64,000 nucleotides of DNA from Oscillibacter sp. PC13 (GTDB taxonomy: Bacteria > Bacillota > Clostridia > Oscillospirales > Oscillospiraceae): positions 1 to 64,000 of the forward strand of contig NZ_FOXE01000016.1 of NCBI RefSeq assembly GCF_900115635.1, read 5' to 3'. The translations under genes were made by a program, and so were the position numbers. The notes under the pieces are model-generated. The model did no database searches and was not told the origin of the DNA. It worked only from the letters and a program-made list of their open reading frames with translations. The first letter of the stretch is position 1, and the number at the start of each line of letters is the position of its first letter. Positions 18,889-28,158 of this stretch are shown piece after piece.

Positions 18889-20357
18889 TTAGCTCTCGGA
18901 GGCCTGTGTTTCCCCGGGGCTAGAGGCGTCAATAGCCTCGTGACTGCCATCCCGTTCCCCCTGGGGCGGTTCTCCTTCCAGTACCCCAGACAGGTCTTCG
19001 CCAGATGGCCTTTCGGGCAAATCTCCCGAAGGTCCGCCGCCGCTGGGCGGTCCTGGCATGTCTGGCGCAGTTCCATTCCCGGCCCCAGAGTCACGGCTTG
19101 GCCGGACTCCGTCCATACCTCCGGATATGCCGCCTCCGGAAGGCCCATATACGAGGCTGTCAAGGGTGATCTCCTCGGTGTGGGTTCCGGCAGTCAGCGT
19201 ATAAGTGCCACCCACCACCAGATCCGGATGACTGATGACCACATGGCCAAAGGGTTTGTCAGATGTCCAGCTTATCAGCGTGTTGCCTTCAGCATCCACC
19301 AAGGTAACGGTACTCCCTGCGCCCTGTGCCTCAAAGGATGTGCTGATAACGCCCTGGGTAGATTCCGTGCCGAATCAATGGTAAAACTGCCGCCGTTCAA
19401 ATACAGGCCGCCGGTCCCCTTGACTGCCTTGGCACTGGCGGCATCTTCCTCCGCAGTCTGCGCCGCTGCCGCTGTTCCGCCGCCTGAAATGATGTCAAAG
19501 CAGCCATCATCAACCTGTACGAATCCCTCTCCGCTCAGGCCATCCCCGCCGGACGTGATGGAAAATTTACCGTTTGCAATGTAGAGAAATCCAGAGTCCG
19601 TGTTTTCGTCATTCTCCGCGTGAATGCCGTCCTTTCCAGCGGTAATTGCAAAGGAGCTCCCGGCGATACGCACGCTGTCCTTGCCGGAGAGTCCGTGGCT
19701 GGCGGCCACGATTTCATATGTTCCATCGGCTATCACCAGATCGTCCTTGGACACCACCCCGTGGCCGTTTGCGGCGCCGTTGATGGTCACAGCCCCTGTT
19801 CCATTGAAGGTCAGATCATCCTTGGAGAATACCACGGCGTCGATATTGCTGTCGTCGAGATTCACATACTGACCGCCGTTTTGCAGGCTGTTCTGCGTAC
19901 CGTCCGCCAGAGTGATAAACACCTTATCCGCCTGTTTGACATAAATGGCGGCAGAGGTGCTGCTGCGGATACTGACACCGTTGAGGACGAGCTGGATCTT
20001 ATCTGTCTTTTCTGCATCCACAACAACCATACCGTCATTTAGGGTGCCGGATAAGACATAGGTCCCCTCCTCGGTGATGGTGATGATCCCGTCGGCAATC
20101 TGCACCGCGTCTGTGTCACTTTCAGCAGATCTTCCGTTTAGGGTCACATGCCCTGCCGCGGCATCCTCATAGCCAGTGTCCAGATCCCGATCGGTAAACA
20201 TATCCGCTGCATCAACACCCTGCATGCCCAAAATTGGGAAGTCGCCGCTCCTCTTTCCCTCTTCACTGGAAGTACCGTCTGTGGTCTTTGCGTCACAGGC
20301 GGTCAGGATCATGATGCAGGCCAAAATGCCGGATATCAGCGCGGAAATTTTTTTCAT
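18889..20357 (-). pseudogene. Carbohydrate-binding-domain lipoprotein with internal deletion and frameshift
   Basis: It starts at 20357 with a lipoprotein signal (ALISGILACIMILTAC). Right-handed beta-helix repeats follow, in the style of the Cthe_2159 carbohydrate-binding family: VFSKDDLTFNGTGAVTING, GKDGIHAEN, SGGDGLSGEG. Near 19380, inside GGSFTIDSA, the frame stops making sense. The C-terminal part (STQGVISTSFEAQGAGSTVT ... GGTYTLTAGTHTEEITLDSL), with a Pro/Gly-rich tail, continues in another frame. Relatives have many more repeats between these points, so a block seems deleted out of frame. It is third in an operon after a VTC-domain protein and DUF4956. Confidence 0.78.
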
Positions 20358-20376
20358 ATGGATCCACTCCTCTCAA

Positions 20377-21072
20377 TTACAGGCTGGACACGCCGGTTTC
20401 CTGCTGGGAAATGGAGATCTCCAGATTTCCGTTCCGGCACCGGAGCTGGTCGATGAATTCTTTTTCTTTGGCAGCGTCCCGCAGGGTGATATTGTACGTA
20501 AGCTTAAAGAGGCTCCTCATGTTGGTCGTCCTGACCTGGGTTACCGCATAGCTTTTGGTGTAGCGTTGAAAGAGTTCGTCGAAAACACCCGTATAGTCCA
20601 AATCCTCCGGAATGGTAATATGGAGGGTTTTGTACAGTGCGCTGTTCTTCTTTGCATCAAAGTCCAACTGGTTATAAAACAATAGGACTCCGCTCATCAT
20701 GATCGTAAACAGGACGGCAAAGGCGAGATAGCCCATTCCTGTTATCAGTCCTGCCCCCATTGCCAGAAACAGTGCGCCTATCTCCCTGACCGTTCCCGGT
20801 ACGGATCGAAAACGCACCAGGCTGAATGCGCCGGCCACCGCAACACCGGTGCCGACATTCCCGTTGACCATCATAATCACCACGCACACCACTGCAGGCA
20901 GGATCGCCAGTGTCACTACAAAGGTTTTGGTGTACTGGGAGTGAATCATATAGACTGCCGCTAAAATCAAACCAATGGCCAGAGCGCAGGCAATACAAAT
21001 CAAAAAGTCCGCCACGGAAATGATACTGGTCATGTCTGTATCAAACAGGCCCCGGAACAGATGATCAAGCAT
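20377..21072 (-). CDS. DUF4956 membrane protein
   Basis: 231 residues from the ATG at 21072 (AAAGGAG about 10 bases upstream). Three or four membrane helices lie in the first 130 residues, including GTGVAVAGAFSLVRFRSVPG, a conserved DUF4956 segment, then a cytoplasmic ferredoxin-like C-terminal part. It overlaps the upstream VTC gene by eight bases. This trio recurs in Firmicutes; the biochemical role is not established. Confidence 0.85.
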   Translation of the reverse strand: MLDHLFRGLFDTDMTSIISVADFLICIACALAIGLILAAVYMIHSQYTKTFVVTLAILPAVVCVVIMMVNGNVGTGVAVAGAFSLVRFRSVPGTVREIGALFLAMGAGLITGMGYLAFAVLFTIMMSGVLLFYNQLDFDAKKNSALYKTLHITIPEDLDYTGVFDELFQRYTKSYAVTQVRTTNMRSLFKLTYNITLRDAAKEKEFIDQLRCRNGNLEISISQQETGVSSL

Positions 21073-21772
21073 ACTTTGTATCTCCTTTATGGGAGGCCCG
21101 CACAATCTTCTGATATGCGGTGCCGTATTTTGAAAACGAGGTCTTATAAAGATGTTCGCGGGTCAGCACCTCTGTCAGCCACAGCGGGAGTGCCGCGGAG
21201 GTTTTTACCTCCATCAGCGTCATGCCGGGTTGGAGAAGTGCCTCTCCCCATACCGGCGAGCAGAGGGATAGATCTTCCTGCCGGTACAGGATGTTTTTAT
21301 CAAAAGTAATCCGGAGGTCTGTCCCGTCAGGGGCGTAATATGCCTCCCGATCATAGCTGAGAAATACTGCTGGGGACAGTCGGCCGTAAAATGCGCAGAA
21401 ATAGTCGATTTCGCGGGCGATTTGGCTATCTACCGGTAAACGGCTGCCTGTGGCAAAGCAGGATGATGCCCGGCCCTCAGCCAGTATCAGCCGACGTTTG
21501 TAGACCACAGACTTGAATTTTTTCTTCAGTTCTATGAATACCGGTGTGTCCGGGGCCGCCTGCTGATAGCTGCGGATACGCAGTTTCTCCTTATAGACAG
21601 GCCTTTCCAGAGACGCGCGAATCAGCCGGTAGGTATCCGTATCGTAGTAAATATTTCGGATGGTATTCCGGCCGAATTGGTCAGGCCGTACATGGCCCTG
21701 CACCGCAGCTTTCTGATTGGCATCCAGCATATATTTCAATTCGACCCGTTTAAAGGTCATCTGTGCGCTCAT
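21065..21772 (-). CDS. VTC-domain polyphosphate polymerase-like protein
   Basis: 235 residues from the ATG at 21772, with AAAGGAG upstream. Features of the VTC/triphosphate-tunnel fold: N-terminal KRVELKYMLD, IRNIYYDTDTYRLIRASLER, KEKLRIRSY, ELKKKFKSVVYKRR (basic residues lining the tunnel) and a C-terminal MEVKTSAALP. In yeast Vtc4 this fold polymerises polyphosphate from ATP; for the bacterial DUF4956-linked members the activity is inferred. First gene of the operon. Confidence 0.85.
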   Translation of the reverse strand: MSAQMTFKRVELKYMLDANQKAAVQGHVRPDQFGRNTIRNIYYDTDTYRLIRASLERPVYKEKLRIRSYQQAAPDTPVFIELKKKFKSVVYKRRLILAEGRASSCFATGSRLPVDSQIAREIDYFCAFYGRLSPAVFLSYDREAYYAPDGTDLRITFDKNILYRQEDLSLCSPVWGEALLQPGMTLMEVKTSAALPLWLTEVLTREHLYKTSFSKYGTAYQKIVRASHKGDTKYA

Positions 21773-21800
21773 GGATGTACTCCTTTCGTTAAGGATTTTT

Positions 21801-22077
21801 GATACCCTCGGCGGACAAGGGACAACACGCTTTCCAGCGGCCCAAATCAACGCTGGTGGTGTCCTCGTCCTCGGCGGGTGTCAGCCCGCCTTCGTCCTCT
21901 TCCTTGCCAGCGCCGATTTTTGCTCGCTGGAAAGTCCTGCGGAGTTTTTCGGGAGCGGAAATGGCAGCCAGCAAGGCAGACGAGGCAGCCGGGCTGGCGC
22001 CCGGCAACGAGGATCACGAAGCTGGATGTTATTTCAGCCCCGAAAAACCGTATTGCCCCTTGTTCGCCGAGGGTATC
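21801..22077. repeat. MITE-like repeat with imperfect terminal inverted repeats
   Basis: 277 bp whose ends are inverted copies: 21801-21821 and 22057-22077 match at 20 of 21 positions (GATACCCTCGGCGRACAAGG core), and similarity continues inward to about 29 bp. There is no transposase and no coherent gene, although both strands are open. No target-site duplication is obvious. It sits between the VTC operon promoter region and the next terminator. Confidence 0.7.
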
Positions 22078-22436
22078 TGTGTAAAATCATAACTGCCGTC
22101 CATAAAAACAGCCTGAAACCTTCAAAACAATTTGGGGCTTCCGTCTGAAAATGATATCTTTTGCTAAGAGCAGCAGTCTTCTGACCACGCCAGTCATACT
22201 CCCGTGAAAGTACGGTGATGCGTCCGGCGTGAAACGCAGAAGCAGCTGTGAATTCTGCTATGGTTCACGGCTGAATGGATGCTGGCGGAGTCTGTATTCA
22301 ATAAAAAAACCGTCGCGTCCTGCGGCGGCGGAGACAGCATATGATCACTTTTCCGCCAGTTACGGCACTGCGGACATGGATCTTCCAGGCGCAGGGTTCC
22401 ATCACCCGCAGACGCGTAAAACAACGTTTTTTCAAA
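22078..22436. other. Stretch without a supported gene
   Basis: Between the inverted-repeat element and the terminator at 22437. No frame here has a ribosome binding site or a recognisable product, and I see no operator or RNA structure. Confidence 0.4.
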
Positions 22437-22477
22437 AATGTCCCCAAGACCGCAGAAGCGGCCTTGGGGACATTTTC
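22437..22477 (-). terminator. Terminator of the sigma-54-headed gene run
   Basis: Stem AATGTCCCCAAGACCGC / GCGGCCTTGGGGACATT with a short loop. Read on the minus strand it is followed by a T-rich tract, 24 bases after the last gene. Confidence 0.88.
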
Positions 22478-22500
22478 AGTCAGAAGGGAGCGTTCTGGAA

Positions 22501-23349
22501 TCAAAAGTTCGGAACGATGTCATTGGGTCGGCGCATCAGCTCGGTCACATCCTCCCAAGGGATCAGAAGATCGATCCACATACTCATACGGTTGACCCAA
22601 TAGACAAAGTCCACTAAGACCTCCTTTGGATCATGCCTGCCGTCCAGCAGCAGATCTTTATAGCGCAGGACATCTTCTGCGCAGTCAGTCATGCCGCACC
22701 AGCCGCCAATTTTGAACGCACAGTAGTCCAGAAGCCGGGCGATGAAATCCTTGCCATACTCCTCGCCGTTGAGAGCGGAGAGATACATGGTATAGACCAA
22801 ATCTGCCAGCTTCCGGGATTCGCCGTCAGAGTAAATGATGGGTCCTCCCGGCAGTGCGATGCCTCTTTTTTCAAACACATGGCGGATATCGTCCGGGAGC
22901 TTTGTCCAGCTCATCTTGGTGTCGATCAAAAACTTGTGGGGCTCATACGCTCTGGACGCGGCATCCGGATCGTAGATCTCCAGGATATCCCCCTGGCGGA
23001 AGCGGCACTTTTCCATCTCGCCGATAAAGTCCGGATCCGCCCGCAGCTGGCCGATTACCGTAATACTAACCTCCTCGTCCTGCAGTGCGCCATAGTAAAT
23101 GCAGAAGAATGCACGGTCGGGATAGAATGCCACACACCCCTGGTCGATCTCATTCAGACTTTTGCCGCCCTCGATGGGGGCCATCATTGGCAGCACGCCA
23201 AAGATTTCCTGGCCGGCAAACTTGGCGTAGTGAATATCGATCTTCTGGGGCAGAATGTCCAGCAGACGCTGGCAGGTAATGGGCGCTTCTTTTTCAAAAA
23301 GCTCAAAATAGGCAATTTTATCATTGAGTTTCAGATGGATTGTTTTCAT
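22501..23349 (-). CDS. DUF3830-like (cyclophilin-fold) protein with extra C-terminal domain
   Basis: 282 residues. Residues 1-130 look like the cyclophilin-like DUF3830 fold (KTIHLKLNDKIAYFELFEKE, APITCQRLLDILPQ, FAGQEIFGVLP). The rest is an Asp/Trp-rich, probably helical part (YKDLLLDGRHDPKEVLVDFV) that I do not recognise. Its ATG overlaps the stop of the E3 gene (ATGA), so the two are translationally coupled and it is the last gene of the long run. The role is unknown; family assignment is moderate. Confidence 0.6.
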   Translation of the reverse strand: MKTIHLKLNDKIAYFELFEKEAPITCQRLLDILPQKIDIHYAKFAGQEIFGVLPMMAPIEGGKSLNEIDQGCVAFYPDRAFFCIYYGALQDEEVSITVIGQLRADPDFIGEMEKCRFRQGDILEIYDPDAASRAYEPHKFLIDTKMSWTKLPDDIRHVFEKRGIALPGGPIIYSDGESRKLADLVYTMYLSALNGEEYGKDFIARLLDYCAFKIGGWCGMTDCAEDVLRYKDLLLDGRHDPKEVLVDFVYWVNRMSMWIDLLIPWEDVTELMRRPNDIVPNF

Positions 23350-24776
23350 ACGGACAGTTCCTTTCCGTTTCTCTTTGCTCTGGGTGCAGCGTGGATACAG
23401 ATTCCCTCCGCATCCAGGGCAGCCTCCCGCATTGTCTCTGTAACTGTGGGGTGTGAGTGGATGGTGGAAATCAATTCATCCACCGTCAGTTCGCAGCCGA
23501 TGGCCAATGCGCCCTCGGCAATCAGATCCGTGGCACGGGGACCGATAATGTGCATTCCCAGAATCTCGCCGTACGTTTCCCCGGCGATGATTTTGACCAG
23601 ACCCTCGCCGCCGTTGAGAATCAGTGCCTTTCCATTGGCGGACATCGGAAACTTTCCGACCTTATACGCAATTCCCCGGGCCTTGCACTGCTCCTCCGTC
23701 AAGCCCACAGAGGCGGCCTCCGGTTCGATATACACACAGGTTGGATTGGTGGTTTCTTTGTATACGCTGTCCAGGCCGCAGATATTCTCTGCAGCCACCT
23801 CGCCCATGGCAGAGGCCGTGTGGGCCAGCTGTGCATGGCCGAAGACACAGTCGCCAATGGCATACACGCCGGGGACCGAGGTCTGCTGCCGCTCATTGAC
23901 GATAATGCGGCCCCGGTCATTGTTCAATCCCCCCGCCTCCAGGTTTAAGGAGGCCGTGTTCGCCTTGCGGCCAATCGCCACCAAGACCTTCTCCGCCTCA
24001 AAGCAAACGCGCTCGCCGGTCTTGTTCCTGCACACAACCTTGGCGCCCAAAGCGGAATCCTCCACAGATTGCACCGGGCACTCCAGGTTGAACTCTATAC
24101 CCATTTTTTTCATATGGGTCATACCCACCTTGGTTAGATCGCCGTCCAGCATGGGCAGGACATGGTCCAAGGCTTCTACCACCGTAATCCTGGTGCCAAA
24201 TGCCGCATAAGCGCAAGCCAGCTCCAGGCCGATGACACCGGCGCCAATGACGACCATGGACTTGGGCAGCTTCTCCAGGGACAGTGCCCCGGTGGAATCG
24301 ATGCAGTTGGGGTTTTCCTTCAATCCCGGAATGGGCGGCTGGGCGTTGACCGATCCTGTGGAAACGATGATGGCGTCCGCCGTCATCGTCTCCTTGCTGC
24401 CGTCGGCCTTGGTGACAGACAGGGTCTTTGGTGCGGTAAACGTTGCTTCGCCGTTTACCACCTTGACCTTATTCATTCGCAGCAAGCCGGAAACGCCGCT
24501 GGTGAGCTTTTTGGAAATGTCGTTTTTGTGGGCGATAATCTGTGGAAAGTTAACCTTTACACCACTCACTTCAACACCAATGTCCGTACTCTGGTTTTTG
24601 ATGTTCTCTATCAGCTCCGCGCTGTGCAGCAGGCACTTCGTGGGGATGCAGCCGATATTCAAACAGGTGCCGCCCAGATGTTCTTTTTCAATCAGGGTCA
24701 CTTGTGCGCCCAGCTGGGCGGCCCGGATTGCAGCTACATAGCCGCCGGGACCGCCGCCGATGATGATGATTTGCAT
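23346..24776 (-). CDS. lpdA: Dihydrolipoyl dehydrogenase (E3)
   Basis: 476 residues. FAD motif IIIGGGPGGYVAAIRAAQLG at the N-terminus; redox-active disulfide GGTCLNIGCIPTKCLLHS (about 37-54); NAD motif VIGAGVIGLELACAYAAFGT; second FAD motif VYAIGDC; catalytic His-Glu in HSHPTVTETMREAA. It reoxidises the dihydrolipoyl groups of the E2 encoded two genes upstream. It lies 36 bases after the SDR gene and overlaps the DUF3830-like gene. Confidence 0.97.
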   Translation of the reverse strand: MQIIIIGGGPGGYVAAIRAAQLGAQVTLIEKEHLGGTCLNIGCIPTKCLLHSAELIENIKNQSTDIGVEVSGVKVNFPQIIAHKNDISKKLTSGVSGLLRMNKVKVVNGEATFTAPKTLSVTKADGSKETMTADAIIVSTGSVNAQPPIPGLKENPNCIDSTGALSLEKLPKSMVVIGAGVIGLELACAYAAFGTRITVVEALDHVLPMLDGDLTKVGMTHMKKMGIEFNLECPVQSVEDSALGAKVVCRNKTGERVCFEAEKVLVAIGRKANTASLNLEAGGLNNDRGRIIVNERQQTSVPGVYAIGDCVFGHAQLAHTASAMGEVAAENICGLDSVYKETTNPTCVYIEPEAASVGLTEEQCKARGIAYKVGKFPMSANGKALILNGGEGLVKIIAGETYGEILGMHIIGPRATDLIAEGALAIGCELTVDELISTIHSHPTVTETMREAALDAEGICIHAAPRAKRNGKELSV

Positions 24777-24812
24777 AGTGAATCTCCCTTTGTTAAAACG
24801 GATTTGCGGGGT

Positions 24813-25616
24813 TTATTCGAGACTGTGCATAGTTTTAATGGTGGAATATCCGCCATCCACGGCCAATACCTGGCCTGTGACGAAGTTCGCCGCGTCGGAA
24901 GTCAGGAACAGGGCTGCCCCCAGCAGCTCCTCAGGCTCCAGGCAGCGTCCGAAAGCGGTCAAGGCAAACACGCGGTCAAAATATTCCTTTGGCTGGTGGG
25001 CAATCATGGGCGTGTTGATCCAGAAGGGTGCGATGGAGTTGACATTGACATGATAGGGTGCCATCTCGTTTGCAAAGGAGCGAACCAGCTGATGGACTGC
25101 CGCTTTGCTGGCCTCATAGGGCATAGACTGATCCATATGGGACAGAAGTCCGCCGATGGAACCAATGTCCAGGATTTTTCCATCGCACTGCTGCTTCATA
25201 ACCCGGCCTACCGCCTGGTTCATGTAAATGGTTCCGTTCAGGTTCACGCCGAGGATGAAATCAATGTCGTCTTTGGTGAAGTCCAGGCAGGGTTTATTGC
25301 GGGTGACGCCGGCCGTGTGCAGCAGGATATCAATCCGGCCGTATTTTTCCACAACTTGCTCCACTGCGGCGTTGACGGATTCCGGGTTTGTCACATCCGT
25401 GAGAATGTACTCTGCGTTAAAGCCAGCATCGGCCAGGGCCTTGACTGTTTCGGCGCATTTACTTGCGATCACATCCATCAGGATAATCTTTGCACCAGCT
25501 TGGGCAAAGCCCAGCGCCAGTACCTCGCCCAGGCCGCCAGCCCCGGTGATGATGGTGACTTTATCGGTGAATTGAAAGAGCTTACTAATCTCGGTCTCTT
25601 TTACGATCGGCTTCAT
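24813..25616 (-). CDS. SDR-family oxidoreductase
   Basis: 267 residues. The coenzyme motif is TGAGGLGEVLALGF (about 25-38), then NAG-equivalent HTAGVT, catalytic Ser in ILDIGSIGGLLSHM and the YxxxK pair in PYEASKAAVHQL. The C-terminus (LTSDAANFVTGQVLAVDGGY) is classical SDR. It is placed between E2 and E3 genes, an unusual position that suggests it makes or consumes the substrate of the dehydrogenase complex. NAD or NADP preference and substrate are not evident. Confidence 0.92.
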   Translation of the reverse strand: MKPIVKETEISKLFQFTDKVTIITGAGGLGEVLALGFAQAGAKIILMDVIASKCAETVKALADAGFNAEYILTDVTNPESVNAAVEQVVEKYGRIDILLHTAGVTRNKPCLDFTKDDIDFILGVNLNGTIYMNQAVGRVMKQQCDGKILDIGSIGGLLSHMDQSMPYEASKAAVHQLVRSFANEMAPYHVNVNSIAPFWINTPMIAHQPKEYFDRVFALTAFGRCLEPEELLGAALFLTSDAANFVTGQVLAVDGGYSTIKTMHSLE

Positions 25617-25660
25617 AATTCAATTCCTTTCTCCATACATCGGCGCAGAACCCATGCGGG

Positions 25661-27145
25661 TCAAAAACTCAGCAGGAAGGGATTTTCCACATAGTCACAC
25701 AGAGTGCGCAGGAAACGCGCGGCAGGCGCGCCATCCACTGCCCGGTGATCAAAGGACAGGCACAGGCCCATGACCCGGTGCTCCTCCACCTGGCCGTTCA
25801 CCAGCATCAGCTCTTTGCGCATGGAACCCACACCCAAGATGGCCACCTCCGGTGCATTGATGATGGGTGTGAAGTACCGCACACCCTCACTGCCTAGGTT
25901 GCTGATGGTGAAGGTGCCGCCCATATACGCGCTGGGCGGGAGCTGATTGTTGCGGCAGTTTTGGGCGATATCGTCGACCGCCTGGCAAATCTCCTTGCCG
26001 CTTTTACCGCCGCAGCCATGTATTACGGGAACAATCAATCCCTCCGGCATATCCACCGCAATGCCCAGGCGAATCTCGGAATGCTCACGGATAACATCGT
26101 TTTCATAGGTGGCGTTCATACAGGGGAAGTCCTTGAGCGCTTTGCACACGGCCACGGCCAGAAGGCCGGTCATGGTAAATCGCTGACCGGGGTACTTCTT
26201 GGAGAGAGCCTGCTTTATCCTGCGCATTTCCTCCATGTCCACGTCCATCATATGGGTAACCCGGGGCTTGGTGGACGTACTCTCGGCCATCTTCTGTGCG
26301 ATGGCGCGGCGGCGGCCCTTCACCGCAATCTCCTTCACAGTTGGATCTGCAGCGGCAGCAGGTGCAGCCGGGGCGGTGGGAGTCTCCAGGGCGGCGGGAG
26401 CGGCCTTCAAGGAGTCGGCATAGGCCTGCACGTCTTCTTTCGAGATTCTGGGCTTGCCTAAGGAGGCCTTCATAGACGCGATGTCCAGGCCCAATTCCTT
26501 GGCCAGTTTCATAGCCACGGGAGAGACCGCTACGCGGGTGGGAGCGGCAGTTGATGCTGCGGCGGGTTCGAGTGCGTTGTCACCGCTGCCGCTGCCAATC
26601 ACAGCCACAACTTCCGCAATGTCCACTTCTTCGCCGGCGGGGTAGCGGATCTGCTCCACGACGCCGTCACAGGGGGAGGCAATGTCCACGGTGACCTTTC
26701 CGGTTTCGCAGCACAACAGGACGTCGTCCTTTTTCACCCTGTCACCGACCTTTACCTTCCACTCTGCAATATAGGCCTTTTTGACATAGTCGCCGGCAAG
26801 AATCTGCAGGTCTACGTTCTGAGATGCACCGTTAGCGGAATGAAAGGCAGCCTCATCCGCCGGCGCAGCAGGAACGGAAGCGGGGGTGGCAGCGGGTATC
26901 CCGCTGCCGTCACCGATTACCGCCACTGCCTCAGAAATATCAACTTCCTCCCCAGCGGGATAAAGAATCTGTTCTACCACGCCGTCACAGGGGGAAGCAA
27001 TGTCCACGGTGACCTTTCCGGTTTCGCAGCACAATAGAACGTCGTCCTTTTTCACCTTGTCGCCGACCTTTACCTTCCACTCTGCAATATAGGCCTTTTT
27101 GACATAGTCGCCGGCAAGTACTTGTAAATCGACTTTCTGTGACAT
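25661..27145 (-). CDS. Dihydrolipoyl acyltransferase (E2) with two lipoyl domains
   Basis: 494 residues. Two nearly identical lipoyl domains (about 1-80 and 111-190), each with LLCCETGKVTVDIASPCDGV and the lipoylated Lys. Then an Ala/Pro linker, a peripheral-subunit-binding domain (VAVSPVAMKLAKELGLDIAS) and the catalytic domain with FDHRAVDGAPAARFL containing the catalytic HxxxD. The DNA of the two lipoyl repeats is almost the same, so the duplication is recent or kept alike by gene conversion. It transfers the acyl group from E1 to CoA. E1b lies 13 bases upstream. Confidence 0.96.
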   Translation of the reverse strand: MSQKVDLQVLAGDYVKKAYIAEWKVKVGDKVKKDDVLLCCETGKVTVDIASPCDGVVEQILYPAGEEVDISEAVAVIGDGSGIPAATPASVPAAPADEAAFHSANGASQNVDLQILAGDYVKKAYIAEWKVKVGDRVKKDDVLLCCETGKVTVDIASPCDGVVEQIRYPAGEEVDIAEVVAVIGSGSGDNALEPAAASTAAPTRVAVSPVAMKLAKELGLDIASMKASLGKPRISKEDVQAYADSLKAAPAALETPTAPAAPAAAADPTVKEIAVKGRRRAIAQKMAESTSTKPRVTHMMDVDMEEMRRIKQALSKKYPGQRFTMTGLLAVAVCKALKDFPCMNATYENDVIREHSEIRLGIAVDMPEGLIVPVIHGCGGKSGKEICQAVDDIAQNCRNNQLPPSAYMGGTFTISNLGSEGVRYFTPIINAPEVAILGVGSMRKELMLVNGQVEEHRVMGLCLSFDHRAVDGAPAARFLRTLCDYVENPFLLSF

Positions 27146-27158
27146 GGTCCTGCCTCCA

Positions 27159-28133
27159 TTAGTTGTTCAGCATCTTGCGCACGGCCTCCGCGATGGTGTC
27201 CTTATTGGGCACGGTCAGCGGTTCCAGCGCAGGAGAATAAGGAATGGGCATATCCAGGGCGCCCAGACGCACCACGGGAGCATCCAGCAGATCAAACATC
27301 TCCTCCGCCACGATGGCTGCAATCTCGCCGGCGAAGCTGCCGGTCTTCCAGGCTTCGTTGACCACCACCAGGTGATTGGTTTTCTCCAAAGAAGTGCGGA
27401 TGATATCTTTGTCCAGAGGGATCAGGGTTCTGGGGTCCACCACTTCACAGCTGACGCCCTCCTTGGCCAGCATCTCAGCAGCATCCAGCGCCTCCAGCAC
27501 CATGGCAGAGGTGGCCACGATGGTCACATCGCTGCCCTCGCGTTTGATATCACCCTTGCCAATCTCAATCACGTAGTCCTCTTCCGGTACTTCTGCGCGG
27601 GTGCCGTAAAGCAGCTTGTGCTCAATAAAGATGCAGGGATTGTCATCCCGAATGGCAGCTTTCAGCAGTCCCTTGGCATCATAGGCATTGGAGGGCATCA
27701 TCACCTTCAGGCCGGGAATATGGGTAAACCATGCCTCCAGGCTCTTGGAGTGCTGTGCGGACGCAGAAGCCCGGGCGCCGCCCTGCATGCGCATGACCAT
27801 GGGAATCGTGACCTGGCCGTTGTACACGTAATGCAGCAAAGACGCCTGGTTGACCATCTGATCCAGTGTCAGGCCTACCCAGTCCTCGTACATCATCTCC
27901 CCCACCGGGCGCTTGCCGGCAATGGCGGCGCCGATGCACACGCCGGTGATGGCTTCCTCGGAAATAGGGGTATCCAGGACACGGCCCGGGAACATATCCA
28001 TCATCTTTTCCGTAACGCGGAATGCGCCGCCGTAAACGCCAATATCTTCGCCCAGCAAAAAGATGCTGGGATCCCGGTTCATCTCTTCGATCAAAGCGTC
28101 CCGCAGGGCGTCTTTATACATAATTTTACTCAT
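27159..28133 (-). CDS. 2-oxo-acid dehydrogenase E1 component, beta subunit
   Basis: 324 residues with the transketolase-like fold: KIMYKDALRDALIEEMNRDP, LLGEDIGVYGGAFRVTEKM, PISEEAITGVCIGAAIAGKR, QMVNQASLLHYVYNGQVTIP and a C-terminal domain with VVDPRTLIPLDKD. It pairs with the alpha subunit encoded 25 bases upstream. The pair is closest in style to acetoin/pyruvate-type E1; the true substrate is not evident from sequence alone. Confidence 0.95.
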   Translation of the reverse strand: MSKIMYKDALRDALIEEMNRDPSIFLLGEDIGVYGGAFRVTEKMMDMFPGRVLDTPISEEAITGVCIGAAIAGKRPVGEMMYEDWVGLTLDQMVNQASLLHYVYNGQVTIPMVMRMQGGARASASAQHSKSLEAWFTHIPGLKVMMPSNAYDAKGLLKAAIRDDNPCIFIEHKLLYGTRAEVPEEDYVIEIGKGDIKREGSDVTIVATSAMVLEALDAAEMLAKEGVSCEVVDPRTLIPLDKDIIRTSLEKTNHLVVVNEAWKTGSFAGEIAAIVAEEMFDLLDAPVVRLGALDMPIPYSPALEPLTVPNKDTIAEAVRKMLNN

Positions 28134-28158
28134 AGCAACTTTTCCTCCTTCTCCGAAC

